The notes under the pieces were generated by a model. It worked only from the letters and a program-made list of their open reading frames with translations, made no database searches and was not told where the DNA came from. From Magnetococcales bacterium (GTDB lineage: Bacteria; Pseudomonadota; Magnetococcia; Magnetococcales; Magnetaquicoccaceae): 64,000 nt of DNA. Location of the stretch: positions 1-64,000 of the forward strand of contig JADGBT010000006.1 in the NCBI GenBank assembly GCA_015231375.1, written 5' to 3'. Below, piece after piece: positions 49,683-58,944 of the stretch. Every line of letters starts with the position of its first letter. The first letter of the stretch is position 1. A program made the position numbers and the translations under genes.

Positions 49683-50681
49683 ATGGTGATGGAACCCCAG
49701 GCGTTGCGGATCATCAATGGACTTCAGACCGGTTTTCCTCTGGTGGAGCGTCCCTTTGCCCAGGCCGGGGCGCGTCTGGGCCTGAAGGAGGGGGCGTTGA
49801 TCCAGGGGATCGACTCCTTGCTGGGCGCCGGGTATCTGACCCGGTTTGGACCGTTCTTCAACGCCGAGCGCATGGGGGGCGGCTTGACCCTCGCGGCCAT
49901 GCGGGTGCCGACGGAAGAGTACGACCGGGTGACCGAACAGGTGAACGCCCAACCCGAAGTGGCCCATAATTATGCTCGCGAGCATGCGTTGAACATGTGG
50001 TTCGTGGTGGCCACGGAGCAAAAAGAGCAGGTGGGAAGCGTGCTGGCGCGGATTTCCGCCTTGACCGGGCTGGAGGTGTTTGATCTGCCCAAGATCGAGG
50101 AGTATCGTTTGGGATTTCAGGTGCGGCTCGGGGAGGATGGTTCCATCGATACCCGGCCCATTCATGACCGGAAGATCGATCCGGCGCGGGTGGAGACCTC
50201 CCCGGACAGCCTGGACCGCGCGCTGATCGCCGCCACCCAGGGAGGTCTGCCCCTGGTGCCCGAGCCCTACTCGGCGGTGGCGGAGAGCCTGGGAGTGGAG
50301 GTCGGGGTGTTGCTGGAACGGATGGAGCGCATGTTGCGCCAGGGCTGGATCCGTCGGATCGGGGTGGCTACCCATCATTACCGTTTGGGACTCAAGGGCA
50401 ACGGCATGTCGGTCTGGAACGTGCCGGACGAGCGGGTTGCGTTGCTGGGGCGTCGTCTGGCGGTGTTGGATTGTGTCACCCATTGTTATCGTCGGCCCCG
50501 TCATCTGCCCGCGTGGCCTTATAACCTGTTCGTCATGGTGCATGGCGCGGATCGGGGGGCGGTGGAAGGCAAGATCCGGCTGTTGCAGGAGGTGATGGGG
50601 GCAGACGATCACGGCCATCTGGTGTTGCACAGCACGCGCATTCTCAAGAAAACCGGTTTGCGTTTCAAGAATCAGGAGTGA
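49683..50681 (+). CDS. nirDL: fused NirD-NirL siroheme decarboxylase subunit
   Basis: A 332-residue protein from the ATG at 49683. Its N-terminal half (residues ~1 to 160) is NirD/G-type (QPEVAHNYAREHALNMWFVV) and its C-terminal half (~190 to 332) is NirL/H-type (CYRRPRHLPAWPYNLFVMVH), joined by a ~20-residue linker. Each half has its own HTH-like start. The fusion resembles NirDL proteins of some denitrifiers. With the two single subunits upstream the cluster encodes two complete pairs, as D/L and G/H. Confidence 0.88.
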   Translation: MVMEPQALRIINGLQTGFPLVERPFAQAGARLGLKEGALIQGIDSLLGAGYLTRFGPFFNAERMGGGLTLAAMRVPTEEYDRVTEQVNAQPEVAHNYAREHALNMWFVVATEQKEQVGSVLARISALTGLEVFDLPKIEEYRLGFQVRLGEDGSIDTRPIHDRKIDPARVETSPDSLDRALIAATQGGLPLVPEPYSAVAESLGVEVGVLLERMERMLRQGWIRRIGVATHHYRLGLKGNGMSVWNVPDERVALLGRRLAVLDCVTHCYRRPRHLPAWPYNLFVMVHGADRGAVEGKIRLLQEVMGADDHGHLVLHSTRILKKTGLRFKNQE

Positions 50682-50687
50682 TGACGG

Positions 50688-51848
50688 ATGTTCCGCTTGA
50701 CCCATTTCATGCGTCGCCTGTTGGCCCCGACAGCCGGGGAGCGTCCGAAGATGCGGGTCGAAAACGGACCCGTGGTGGTCTGGAACGTGATCCGGCGCTG
50801 CAATCTCTCCTGCGCCCACTGTTATTCCGCCTCGTCGGATCGGGCGTTTCGCGGCGAGTTGACCCTGGAGAGCTGTTGCCGGGTTCTGGAGGATTTGAAA
50901 CGCTCCGGGGTGTCGGCCTTGATCCTGTCGGGCGGGGAACCGCTGTTGCGTCCGGACCTGTTCGAGATTGCCGCTCATGCGCGTGAGTTGGGGTTTTATC
51001 TGGGATTGTCGAGCAACGGCACGTTGATGGATCGGGCCATGGCCGGGCGTATCGCGGCGGCGGGGTTTGATTATGTCGGGGTGAGCCTGGACGGTCTGGA
51101 AGCAAACCATGACCGCATGCGGGGTTTGTCCGGGGCGTTTGTGCGTTCCGTGGCCGGGATCGGCCATTGCCGGGAGCAGGGGGTCAAGGTGGGAATCCGT
51201 TTCACCCCCACCCGCGACAATGTGGGGGATCTGCCGGAGCTGTTCCAACTGATGAGTCGGGAGGGCACGGACCGGTTTTATCTCTCCCATTGGAACCACG
51301 CGGGTCGGGGCAAGGTCAACCGGGAGGAGAATGCCGATCTGCTGGCCACCCGTCGTCTGGTGGAGTGGCTGTTCGAGGTGAGTCGCGCCGATGTGGAGCA
51401 GGGAAGTTCCCGGGAGATCGTCACCGGCAACAACGATGCCGACGGGGTGTTTTTTCTGTTCTGGGTGCGGCGTCACTGGCCCCATTTGGCGGCGCAGGCC
51501 GAAGCGATGTTGACCCGTTGGGGTGGCAACGCCTCCGGGGTGGGCATTGCCAACATCGATGAGTTGGGAGAGGTTCATCCGGATATTTTCTGGCGTCATC
51601 ATCGTTTGGGCAATGTGGGGCAGCGCTCCTTCGGGGAGATCTGGGGCAACCGGGAGGATCCGGTTCTGGCGGGATTGCGCTCCAGACCCAGACCCCTCAA
51701 GGGGCGGTGCGGGCGGTGTGACCATCTGGCCATTTGCGGGGGCAATACCCGTGTCCGGGCCTATCAGGCCACCGGGGATCAATGGGAAGAGGATCCGGGC
51801 TGTTATCTGACCGACGCGGAGATCCGGTCGCCGGAGAGTCAGACATGA
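50688..51848 (+). CDS. nirJ: NirJ, radical SAM heme d1 synthase step
   Basis: A 386-residue radical SAM enzyme. The cluster motif CNLSCAHCYSASSD is at residues ~38 to 51, LILSGGEPLLRPDLF is at ~78 to 92, and a SPASM-like C-terminal Cys set (GRCGRCDHLAICGGNTRVRA, then DPGCYL) binds extra clusters. NirJ replaces two propionate side chains with oxo groups on the way to heme d1. A GGAG site lies before the ATG, 6 bp after nirDL. Confidence 0.94.
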   Translation: MFRLTHFMRRLLAPTAGERPKMRVENGPVVVWNVIRRCNLSCAHCYSASSDRAFRGELTLESCCRVLEDLKRSGVSALILSGGEPLLRPDLFEIAAHARELGFYLGLSSNGTLMDRAMAGRIAAAGFDYVGVSLDGLEANHDRMRGLSGAFVRSVAGIGHCREQGVKVGIRFTPTRDNVGDLPELFQLMSREGTDRFYLSHWNHAGRGKVNREENADLLATRRLVEWLFEVSRADVEQGSSREIVTGNNDADGVFFLFWVRRHWPHLAAQAEAMLTRWGGNASGVGIANIDELGEVHPDIFWRHHRLGNVGQRSFGEIWGNREDPVLAGLRSRPRPLKGRCGRCDHLAICGGNTRVRAYQATGDQWEEDPGCYLTDAEIRSPESQT

Positions 51849-51882
51849 TGCATTCAACAGTGTTTGTCCACAGGGAGGATCC

Positions 51883-53451
51883 ATGAAACGCGCCGGTTTG
51901 TTCTTGACTCTGTTGCTGCTGGTCTCCGCCTCATCCGACGCCGCCGATCCTTTGCCCGCTCCTGAACTCTACCGCCATTTCTGTGCCCAGTGTCACCATC
52001 CCGACCGCCTCGGCGCCATGGGACCGGCCCTGCTGCCGGAAAATCTCGAACGCTTTCCCAAAAAAGAGGCCGCCGGGGTGATCGCCAAGGGTCGTCCCGC
52101 CACCCAGATGCCCGGATTCGGCGAAAAAATCTCCCCGGAGGAGATTCAATCCCTGGTGGATTTCGTCTACGCCCCTCATGCCAACCTGCCCGTATGGGAC
52201 GCGGCGGCCATCCGGGAGAGTCGCGTCATCCATCACGCCCATGAGACCCTGCCGGTCAAGCCGGTCCACAGTGCCGATATCATGAATCTGTTCATGGTGG
52301 TGGAGTTGGGGGATCATCATGTCACCGTGCTGGATGGCGACCGCCTGGAACCCATCCACCGTTTTCCCTCCCGTTTCGCCTTGCATGGGGGGATCAAGTA
52401 CTCCCCGGATGGCCGTTTCGCCTACATGGCCTCCCGGGATGGCTGGATCAGCCGTTTTGATCTGTTCTCTTTGCAAGTGACCGCCGAAATCCGGGTCGGG
52501 ATCAATACCCGCAATGTCGCCATCTCCGGAGACGGGCGTTTTGTTATGGCGGCCAACACCCTGCCCCGGAATCTGGTGATCCTCGACGCCGCCGATCTGT
52601 CTTTGGTCAAAGAGATTCCCGTGGTCAACGACAAGGGAGTCAGCGCCCGTCCCAGCGCGGTCTATACTGCCGCCCCGCGTGATTCGTTCATCGTCGCCCT
52701 CAAGGATCTGCCGGAGGTGTGGGAAATTCCTTACAACGACAAAGCCAAAGCCCTCCCGATCTATACCGCGACGGTACACGATTTTCAGCCCTCATCCGGG
52801 GAGGCGTTGCCGGTGGCCAAGGGACCATTTCCGGTGCGGCGCATCCAGTTGGAGGCGAATCTCGACGACTTTTTCTTTGATCAGGAGTATCATCATTTGA
52901 TTGGCGCCTCGCGAACCGGAGCCTCCGGACAGGTGGTCAATCTGAATGTCGGACGAAAAATCGCCGAAATCGACATCGCGGGCATGCCCCATCTGGCATC
53001 CGGGATCATCTGGCCCTATAAAGAGACCCAGGTGATGGCCACGCCCAACATCAAAGAGGGCGAGGTCACGGTGGTGGACCTGAAAACCTGGAAAACCATC
53101 AAAAGGATTGCCACCCTGGGACCGGGATTTTTCATGCGCAGTCACGAAAACTCCCCCTATGCCTGGGTGGATGTCTTTACCGGTCCCAATAAGGATGCGG
53201 TGCATGTGATCGACAAGGAGAGCCTGGAAATCGTCAAAACCTTGCGTCCCGCGCCCGGCAAGACGTCGGCCCATGTCGAGTTCACCAGGGATGGTCGTTA
53301 TGCGTTGTTGAGCATCTGGGAGATGGATGGCGCCCTGGTGGTCTACGACGCCAAGAGCCTGGAGGAGGTCAAACGCCTCCCCATGAAGAAACCCTCGGGA
53401 AAATATAATGTCTCCAATAAAATCAATCGTTCGTCCGGAACCAGCCACTGA
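51883..53451 (+). CDS. nirN: NirN, d1-heme dehydrogenase/c-type cytochrome
   Basis: A 522-residue NirS paralog with a Sec signal (LFLTLLLLVSASSDA). Heme c is at FCAQCHHPDRLGAMGPALLP (residues ~33 to 52). The propeller has HGGIKYSPDGRFAYMASRDG and FMRSHENSPYAWVDVFTGPN with the d1-binding His. NirN oxidises dihydro-heme d1 in the final step and hands it to NirS. The C-terminal part of the gene overlaps the methyltransferase gene by 44 bp. GGGAGG precedes its ATG. Confidence 0.9.
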   Translation: MKRAGLFLTLLLLVSASSDAADPLPAPELYRHFCAQCHHPDRLGAMGPALLPENLERFPKKEAAGVIAKGRPATQMPGFGEKISPEEIQSLVDFVYAPHANLPVWDAAAIRESRVIHHAHETLPVKPVHSADIMNLFMVVELGDHHVTVLDGDRLEPIHRFPSRFALHGGIKYSPDGRFAYMASRDGWISRFDLFSLQVTAEIRVGINTRNVAISGDGRFVMAANTLPRNLVILDAADLSLVKEIPVVNDKGVSARPSAVYTAAPRDSFIVALKDLPEVWEIPYNDKAKALPIYTATVHDFQPSSGEALPVAKGPFPVRRIQLEANLDDFFFDQEYHHLIGASRTGASGQVVNLNVGRKIAEIDIAGMPHLASGIIWPYKETQVMATPNIKEGEVTVVDLKTWKTIKRIATLGPGFFMRSHENSPYAWVDVFTGPNKDAVHVIDKESLEIVKTLRPAPGKTSAHVEFTRDGRYALLSIWEMDGALVVYDAKSLEEVKRLPMKKPSGKYNVSNKINRSSGTSH

Positions 53452-54280
53452 CCTGCCTTTGGATCTGACCAGCCCCTATCCTCAGCCAGGCATGGTGTTG
53501 CTGGTGGGAGCGGGGCCGGGAGATCCGGATTTGTTGACCATCGCCGCCTTGAAGGCCCTCCGCAACGCCGATGTGGTGGTACACGACGCTTTGGTCTCTC
53601 CGGAAATTCTCGACCTGATCCCGGAATCTTGTGAACGGATCCACGCCGGCAAGCGCGGGGGTAGTCCCTCGTCCAGCCAGAAGGATATCAGCGAAACCCT
53701 GGTGCGCCTCGCCAAAGCCGGGCGTCGGGTGGTGCGGCTGAAGGGGGGGGATCCGTTTGTGTTTGGGCGCGGCGGCGAAGAGGCGGAACGTCTGGTGGCG
53801 GAAGGCATTCCCTTCCGGGTGGTTCCGGGTTTGACCTCCGGCATCGCCGGTCCGGCCTATGCGGGCATTCCCATCACCCATCGGGATGTGAACGCCAATG
53901 TGGCGTTTCTCACCGGTCACGAGTCGGCGGAAAACCCGTCGTTTGTGGAAGGTTCCCCCTCGTCCCGCATCCATTGGGAGTCGGTGGCCCGTGCCTTTCC
54001 GGTGCTGGTGCTGTACATGGCGATTCAGAATCTGCCCGTGGTGGTGGGCCGCCTGATCGCCGCCGGTCGCTCACCGGAAACTCCGGTGGCCGTGGTCCGC
54101 TGGGCCACCACCCGCGCGCAGCAGACCCTGGTTTCCACTTTGGGGCGCCTGGAGGCGGATGTGACCGCGTTGGACCTGCAACCCCCGGCGGTGGTGGTGA
54201 TCGGCGATGTGGTGCGCTATCGGGAAAGCCTGCAATGGTTCCCGGACGAAACGTTGCTGGTCCCGGACTCCGCGCGCTGA
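53408..54280 (+). CDS. nirE: uroporphyrinogen-III C-methyltransferase (NirE/CobA type)
   Basis: A 290-residue SUMT: LLVGAGPGDPDLLTIAALKA (residues ~31 to 50), VVRLKGGDPFVFGRGGEEAE (~110 to 129), and PGLTSGIAGPAYAGIPITHR (~140 to 159). It methylates uroporphyrinogen III twice to precorrin-2, the entry to siroheme and heme d1. Within the nir cluster it is best called NirE. The ~25-residue N-terminal extension lies in the overlap with nirN, so an internal start near residue 28 (MVLLVGAG) is possible. Confidence 0.92.
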   Translation: MSPIKSIVRPEPATDLPLDLTSPYPQPGMVLLVGAGPGDPDLLTIAALKALRNADVVVHDALVSPEILDLIPESCERIHAGKRGGSPSSSQKDISETLVRLAKAGRRVVRLKGGDPFVFGRGGEEAERLVAEGIPFRVVPGLTSGIAGPAYAGIPITHRDVNANVAFLTGHESAENPSFVEGSPSSRIHWESVARAFPVLVLYMAIQNLPVVVGRLIAAGRSPETPVAVVRWATTRAQQTLVSTLGRLEADVTALDLQPPAVVVIGDVVRYRESLQWFPDETLLVPDSAR

Positions 54281-54354
54281 TTCTTCTTCTCAAGCGGTTG
54301 GGGTTTGGGTGCCGGTTTTGTTGGTCTTGCGGACTCTCCGGGGTGTCGTCGGCT

Positions 54355-54749
54355 TCACGGCAGCGGCATCCCGGCAAAACAAAGGCAACTCCCTCGGATC
54401 CCCCGCCCCATCGGTGCGACCCGTCGCTCGTTGAGCGCCCTGATACGTGCATCCAATTCGGCACATAACGCGCTGACCGTCGATTTGGAAAAGCTGGCGC
54501 CGTACACTCCTCCGTGATTGCCGACACCTTCCCGGTCCAACGCGCGTGTAGAGCGTTCGCATCCGCGTGCCGTTGCGGTATCCGGCCTGATCTTCCGTGC
54601 GTTCGTGCCGCTCAGCCCCCAAGGCTTCTGTGACTTGCACTTCCAAAGATCTGATTCAAAACCGCCTCCATCAGCTTCGCCAGCCCATCTTGCCCGTTCA
54701 ACAAACCTGGTAATAAGTCCCGTCCAACGTTCACTTCGTACCCAGCCAT
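54355..54749 (-). pseudogene. IS256-family (mutator) transposase remnant
   Basis: Three fragments in changing frames on the minus strand: MAGYEVNVGRDLLPGLLNGQ from 54749, then LGAERHERTEDQAGYRNGTR (the conserved N-terminal region of IS256 transposases) after a frameshift near 54646, then GASFSKSTVSALCAELDARI, which matches a region normally ~80 to 100 residues further on, so an internal deletion is present. The catalytic DDE part is gone. No terminal repeats were found. Confidence 0.8.
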
Positions 54750-55485
54750 CGGTTGATCAACGTTTCAATAACGCCATTCTACCGAACCGAAGCGGGGCTC
54801 CTCGCCATAAAAGTCGCAACGAGAATGCCCCTGGAGGGGCAATAGAAGATAAAATCTGGCTGCACTCGGATTGGCTGGCGGTTTCTCAAGAATTGCAAAA
54901 AACCGTGTCAAGGGTTTCTTGTCAAGACGGGTGCTGAATAGTTACTGAAAGTAAAACAAAATCCTTCGCCTGTCGGACAAACCGGCACCCCCCTTCATGA
55001 CTGTCGATGGCGCTTGTAACTTCCCCAAAAGTGGCGATTGAAAACTCCGGCACTGGGCTCCGACTATTCCGGTCTATTGTGAGCACAGACTATCATGATT
55101 TAAAATCGAACATCTGCTGCCAGATTGTCATCTTAAGATTATTTTATAATATTTTGAGGTTTGTTATGCGGGTGTATTGCTCAAATATTAGTTATCTTGT
55201 GTCTGTTTCCAATTGGCTGAGAATAGTCGAAGCCCAGTGCCGATTTTTATGATGAGCGGACAATTCCATCCTGATACGTTGCCTCCTCTGACGTACTCGT
55301 TGGACACGGTTTTTTTCTTGGGTGTCAAGAAAGTTATCAACTTGCCGGTATGAGTCTTGCTTCTGTGTTGCCCATCCCGGCACGAGTCCGGAGGTGTCTT
55401 GGAAGTCAATCTATTGAAATGAAAGATTTATTGATACTCTGTAAAGACTGTCAAAATTTCTATGAAAAACGGGAGAACAGGGACG
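54750..55485. other. AT-rich spacer without a supported gene
   Basis: Low-quality frames only. It includes a small GCCCCTCCAGGGGC-type palindrome near 54826 to 54841, an inverted-repeat element at 55041 to 55248 and the leader of the amidase gene. Base composition is lower in GC than in the flanking genes, typical of insertion debris. Confidence 0.6.
55041..55248. repeat. 208-bp MITE-like element with ~28-bp inverted ends
   Basis: The left end GGCACTGGGCTCCGACTATTC (from 55049) and the right end GAATAGTCGAAGCCCAGTGCC are inverted copies with one mismatch, flanked by matching A/T runs. The interior is AT-rich with no coding frame. This is the form of a non-autonomous miniature element or paired IS ends; no target duplication could be assigned. 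Confidence 0.7.
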
Positions 55486-56301
55486 ATGTTTGATCGGCGA
55501 GCGATGTTGAAGGCGATGGCACTGTCGTTGGGTGGAATGTGTCTGCCGACCTCCATGGCGCACGCGGCCATGGAGTCGTTCAGTCGTACCTCGAAACGCG
55601 GGGTGGTGATCGCCATCGATCCGGGTCATGGGGGGGTGGATCCCGGCGCGATCGGTGGCAGCGGTTTGCGGGAAAAGGATGTCACTCTGTCCGTGGCCAA
55701 ACGGGTGGCCAGCGAAATCAATGCCGTGCCGGGTTTCACCGCCCGTTTGACCCGCAGCGGAGATTATTATGTGCCCCTGAATCAACGGGTCGCCATCGCG
55801 CGGAAATTCCAGGCCGATCTGTTCATCAGTCTGCACGCCGACGCCTTTCATGTCAGTTCGGCCCGGGGGGCGTCGGTGTATTGTCTTTCCGAACGCGGCA
55901 AACCCTCCCCGGACAAGGCCATCCGCCTGCTGGAACGCCGGGAGAACAATGTCGATCTGATCGGGGGCGTGGACCTGGACGAGGTGTCGGATCAGGAGGT
56001 CAAAGGCATCCTGATGGATCTGTCGCAGCGGGATTCCCTGAATCGTTCCTTGCTGCTGGGCAACAATCTGCTGGCTTCGATCTCCAACACCCCCCCGCTT
56101 TCTCTGCATTTCAAAACCATCAAGCAGGCCGGATTCGCCGTGTTGAAGGCCCCGGACATCCCATCGGTGCTGGTGGAGATGGCTTTTCTGTCCAACCGCG
56201 AGGAGGAGTACCTGTTGCAACAGGTGGGTCATCAGGACTCCCTGGCCAAGGCCCTGACGCTGGGCGCGCAACGGTTTGCCAGGGCGTCCGGATTGGCGTA
56301 G
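55486..56301 (+). CDS. N-acetylmuramoyl-L-alanine amidase (AmiC type)
   Basis: A 271-residue amidase from the ATG at 55486; an upstream ATG at 55462 has no ribosome site. The N-terminus has a Tat-like DRRAMLKAMALSLGGMCLP signal. The Amidase_3 domain follows: IAIDPGHGGVDPGAIG (zinc His), REKDVTLSVAKRVASEIN (Glu), LFISLHADAF (His) and VLVEMAFLSNREEEYLL (catalytic Glu). It cleaves septal peptidoglycan in cell separation. No AMIN domain is present. Confidence 0.9.
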   Translation: MFDRRAMLKAMALSLGGMCLPTSMAHAAMESFSRTSKRGVVIAIDPGHGGVDPGAIGGSGLREKDVTLSVAKRVASEINAVPGFTARLTRSGDYYVPLNQRVAIARKFQADLFISLHADAFHVSSARGASVYCLSERGKPSPDKAIRLLERRENNVDLIGGVDLDEVSDQEVKGILMDLSQRDSLNRSLLLGNNLLASISNTPPLSLHFKTIKQAGFAVLKAPDIPSVLVEMAFLSNREEEYLLQQVGHQDSLAKALTLGAQRFARASGLA

Positions 56302-56345
56302 ATCCGGTATGGAGCAATAAAGAACGATACTCCCGTCGGTGCTGC

Positions 56346-56389
56346 CGGTCCTGGTGTCTTTCGAAAAGATCCGGGGCCGGTTTTTTTTA
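56346..56389 (+). terminator. intrinsic terminator after the amidase gene
   Basis: CCGGTCCTGG pairs with CCGGGGCCGG (two G-T pairs) across an 18-bp loop, followed by TTTTTTTT. It would end transcription from the amidase gene before the convergent lipA. Confidence 0.85.
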
Positions 56390-56412
56390 TCGCTGTCAGA
56401 CGGCGTGTCGTT

Positions 56413-57279
56413 TCAGACCTCGGCGGTGAACACCCGTTCGGCGTGAAACGAAGAGCGGGCCAGAGGGTGACTCTCCACGCTGGCAAATCCCATGGACAGG
56501 GCCTGCTCTTTCAGGCTCTGGAACGCCTCTGGAGTCCAATAGCGCACCACGGGCAGATGCTCCCGGCTCGGGGCGAGATACTGGCCGATGGTCAAGGTGT
56601 CCACACCCGCGTTTCTCAGATCGTTCAACACCGCCAGCACTTCCGTTTCCTCCTCTCCCAGACCCAGCATGATGCCGGATTTGATCCGCAGTGGAGCGTC
56701 TGCGTGGGTCGCGGCCCGGGACAGCAACTGCAAAGATCCCGGATAACTGGCGGCTGGCCGCACCAGTGGATAGAGCCGGGGCACGGTCTCCACGTTGTGG
56801 TTCAACACCTCCGGCGCGGCGCGCAACACCTGTCGCAAGGGTTCTTCCGCGCCCCGGAAGTCGGGAATCAGCAGTTCGATCCGGGTGGCGCGCGGGTGCT
56901 CTTGTTCCCGGATCGCGGCCACGCAGGCTGCGAAGTGTCCGGCGCCTCCGTCCGGCAGATCGTCCCGGGTCACCGAGGTGATCACCACGTGGCGCAGACC
57001 CAGGGCGGTCACGGCCTCGGCCAGACGGCGGGGTTCATCCGGGTCCGGGGGGGCGGGACGACCGGTGGGCACGTCGCAAAAACCGCAGGAGCGGGTACAC
57101 AAGGCGCCCAGAATCAGAAACGCCGCGTTGCCGGCATGCCAGCAGTCGCCGATGTTGGGACAGCGGGCCGACTGGCAGACGGTCTCCAGTCGCAGCCGTC
57201 GGGTCAGGGCCTGAAGGCGGAGATACTCCGGGGATCCGGGAGCCTTGACCTTGAGCCAGCGGGGTTTGGGTGTCGCCAC
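56413..57279 (-). CDS. lipA: lipoyl synthase
   Basis: A 288-residue radical SAM enzyme. The auxiliary cluster motif [13 protein letters not shown] is at residues ~35 to 47, the radical SAM motif [13 protein letters not shown] is at ~61 to 73, and the C-terminal RSSFHAE (~277 to 283) supplies the Ser ligand of the auxiliary cluster. It inserts two sulfurs into octanoyl groups on lipoyl domains. The stop of the DHH protein gene and the lipA start are adjacent, so the two may be co-transcribed. Confidence 0.96.
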   Translation of the reverse strand: MATPKPRWLKVKAPGSPEYLRLQALTRRLRLETVCQSARCPNIGDCWHAGNAAFLILGALCTRSCGFCDVPTGRPAPPDPDEPRRLAEAVTALGLRHVVITSVTRDDLPDGGAGHFAACVAAIREQEHPRATRIELLIPDFRGAEEPLRQVLRAAPEVLNHNVETVPRLYPLVRPAASYPGSLQLLSRAATHADAPLRIKSGIMLGLGEEETEVLAVLNDLRNAGVDTLTIGQYLAPSREHLPVVRYWTPEAFQSLKEQALSMGFASVESHPLARSSFHAERVFTAEV

Positions 57280-58374
57280 CTATCGTTCCTCCATGCCGAT
57301 CTTTTTGAAGAATTTCTTGCGGATCTTGGCGTCGAAGGCGTTCCATTTGATCAGGGCCAGCTCTTCGCTGTCGTTGCCGGACAGAAAACCCAGGGAAATC
57401 TCGAATCCGCCCGCTCCGGCTTTTCCTCCTCCGTAGAAGATTCCCTGTTCGGTGCGTCCCAGCACCTCCTTGAGAAAGGCGTCCGGACTGAGACTGTTCT
57501 TGCTGGTGCGCAAGGAGCCGTGAATGCACTCCAGGCCGTCGGCCATGGCCACGATTCCGTAAACCACGGCGGTATGGACCGTATCTTCGGTCAGCAGAAA
57601 GTCTGCGGCCTGGGGAATGGCATCCCGGTCCTCGCCCCGCAGATAGCCCACTCCGGACAGACACAATCCCGCCCTGATCACCCGGTTGGCCAGGGCCAGA
57701 CGGATCACCTCCATCACCTTGTGGTTGCGTCGCTGATGCAGGATATCCATCAGCAGGTCGATGTCGTAAAAGGGCTGCAAAAAGGCGGCGGCGGTGAAGT
57801 CGAAGGGTTGGGCGTGCAGCATGGAACCGGTTTCGCTGACGATGCCATGCATCAGGGCCGTGGCCAGACGCCGATGCTCGGGCTTGGAGGGACGCAGCGG
57901 CAGCAGACCTTCGGACAGATAGTGGGCGAAGATCGAGGCGCAGGCCCCCACCGGACGGATGTCCGTGAACAGCGGCGCGTTGAGACGGGTCTGGTGGTCA
58001 TGATGGTCGATCACGGCCAGTACCGGGACTCCCGCGTGGTCCAGACGGTCCACGAGGTTGCTGGTAGTGCCCTGATTGTCCACGAAGACCGCTCCCTGGA
58101 AATGGTTCGGCGGGATTTCGTCTGCCACCCATTCGGTCACCTGGATTTCCAGCAGGTTGATCAGGGCGATGTTCTCCTGATGGCTGATCCGTCCCCCATA
58201 GATCAATTCCGTCTGGATGCCTCGTTCGGTGGCCAGAACGTGATAGGCGAAACCGCAGGAGATGGCGTCGGGATCGGGAAAATCCTGGAGAACCACGGCA
58301 TGTCGCTCTCCTTCGCGGCCAGTCAGGAGGGCTTCGAGTTGCGTGACCTTGCTTTTTGCAGCCAGTTCTTCCAT
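57280..58374 (-). CDS. DHH-family phosphoesterase
   Basis: A 364-residue protein from the ATG at 58374. The DHH domain has LQDFPDPDAISCGFAYHVLA (first Asp set), VFVDNQG (~115 to 121) and VLAVIDHHDHQTR (DHH motif, ~139 to 151). The DHHA1 region carries GIFYGGGKAGAGGFEISLGF near the C-terminus. Such stand-alone proteins act on short oligonucleotides or cyclic dinucleotide products; the substrate here is not determined. Confidence 0.88.
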   Translation of the reverse strand: MEELAAKSKVTQLEALLTGREGERHAVVLQDFPDPDAISCGFAYHVLATERGIQTELIYGGRISHQENIALINLLEIQVTEWVADEIPPNHFQGAVFVDNQGTTSNLVDRLDHAGVPVLAVIDHHDHQTRLNAPLFTDIRPVGACASIFAHYLSEGLLPLRPSKPEHRRLATALMHGIVSETGSMLHAQPFDFTAAAFLQPFYDIDLLMDILHQRRNHKVMEVIRLALANRVIRAGLCLSGVGYLRGEDRDAIPQAADFLLTEDTVHTAVVYGIVAMADGLECIHGSLRTSKNSLSPDAFLKEVLGRTEQGIFYGGGKAGAGGFEISLGFLSGNDSEELALIKWNAFDAKIRKKFFKKIGMEER

Positions 58375-58512
58375 TTTGCTTAACCTCGATTTCGGGAGCG
58401 CGGGTTGGAGCTTTTTTCTGTTGTGGCGGTGATCATGACATCTTGCCAAAAGGCCGCCGGGCTTGCACCATATTTCGATGGATCGTGTTTCAATTTACCA
58501 AGGAGACCCTTC

Positions 58513-58944
58513 ATGGGGAAAGTCACATCGCGCGTAAGGCTCATCGATGGCATTCAGATGGTTGGCGAGTCCGGTTCCGGACACACCGTGGTCATGGATG
58601 GCAGTCTTGAGGTGGGGGGGCGCAACATGGGGGTCCGTCCCATGGAGTTGTTTCTGATCGGGCTGGGGGGGTGTGCCAGCATCGACGTTTTGACCATCCT
58701 GCGCAAAGGACGGCACATCGTGAACAACTGCGAGGTGACGATCACCGGAGAACGGGCCGAGCAGGATCCCAAGGTCTATGTGGAGATCGGATTGCATTTC
58801 ATCGTCACCGGCAAGGATATCCCGTCCAAGGCGGTGGAGCGGGCGATTCAGCTCTCCGAAGAGAAATATTGTTCCGCCGCCGCCATGCTGAGCAAAACCG
58901 CCACCATCCGCAGCACCTTCGATATCATGGAGTCGCAACCATGA
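58513..58944 (+). CDS. OsmC-family peroxiredoxin-like protein
   Basis: A 143-residue protein from the ATG at 58513, with AAGGAGA upstream. It shows the OsmC fold: GHTVVMDGSLEVGGRNMGVR, PMELFLIGLGGCASIDVLTI (the first redox Cys, residue ~55) and SEEKYCSAAAMLSKTATIRS (second Cys, ~120). It may remove organic hydroperoxides. It overlaps the thiol-disulfide gene as ATGA, consistent with a joint redox role. Confidence 0.88.
   Translation: MGKVTSRVRLIDGIQMVGESGSGHTVVMDGSLEVGGRNMGVRPMELFLIGLGGCASIDVLTILRKGRHIVNNCEVTITGERAEQDPKVYVEIGLHFIVTGKDIPSKAVERAIQLSEEKYCSAAAMLSKTATIRSTFDIMESQP

Noticed and set aside
55007-55252. 81-codon frame in the insertion debris
   Set aside because: It spans the inverted-repeat element and has no coding signal.
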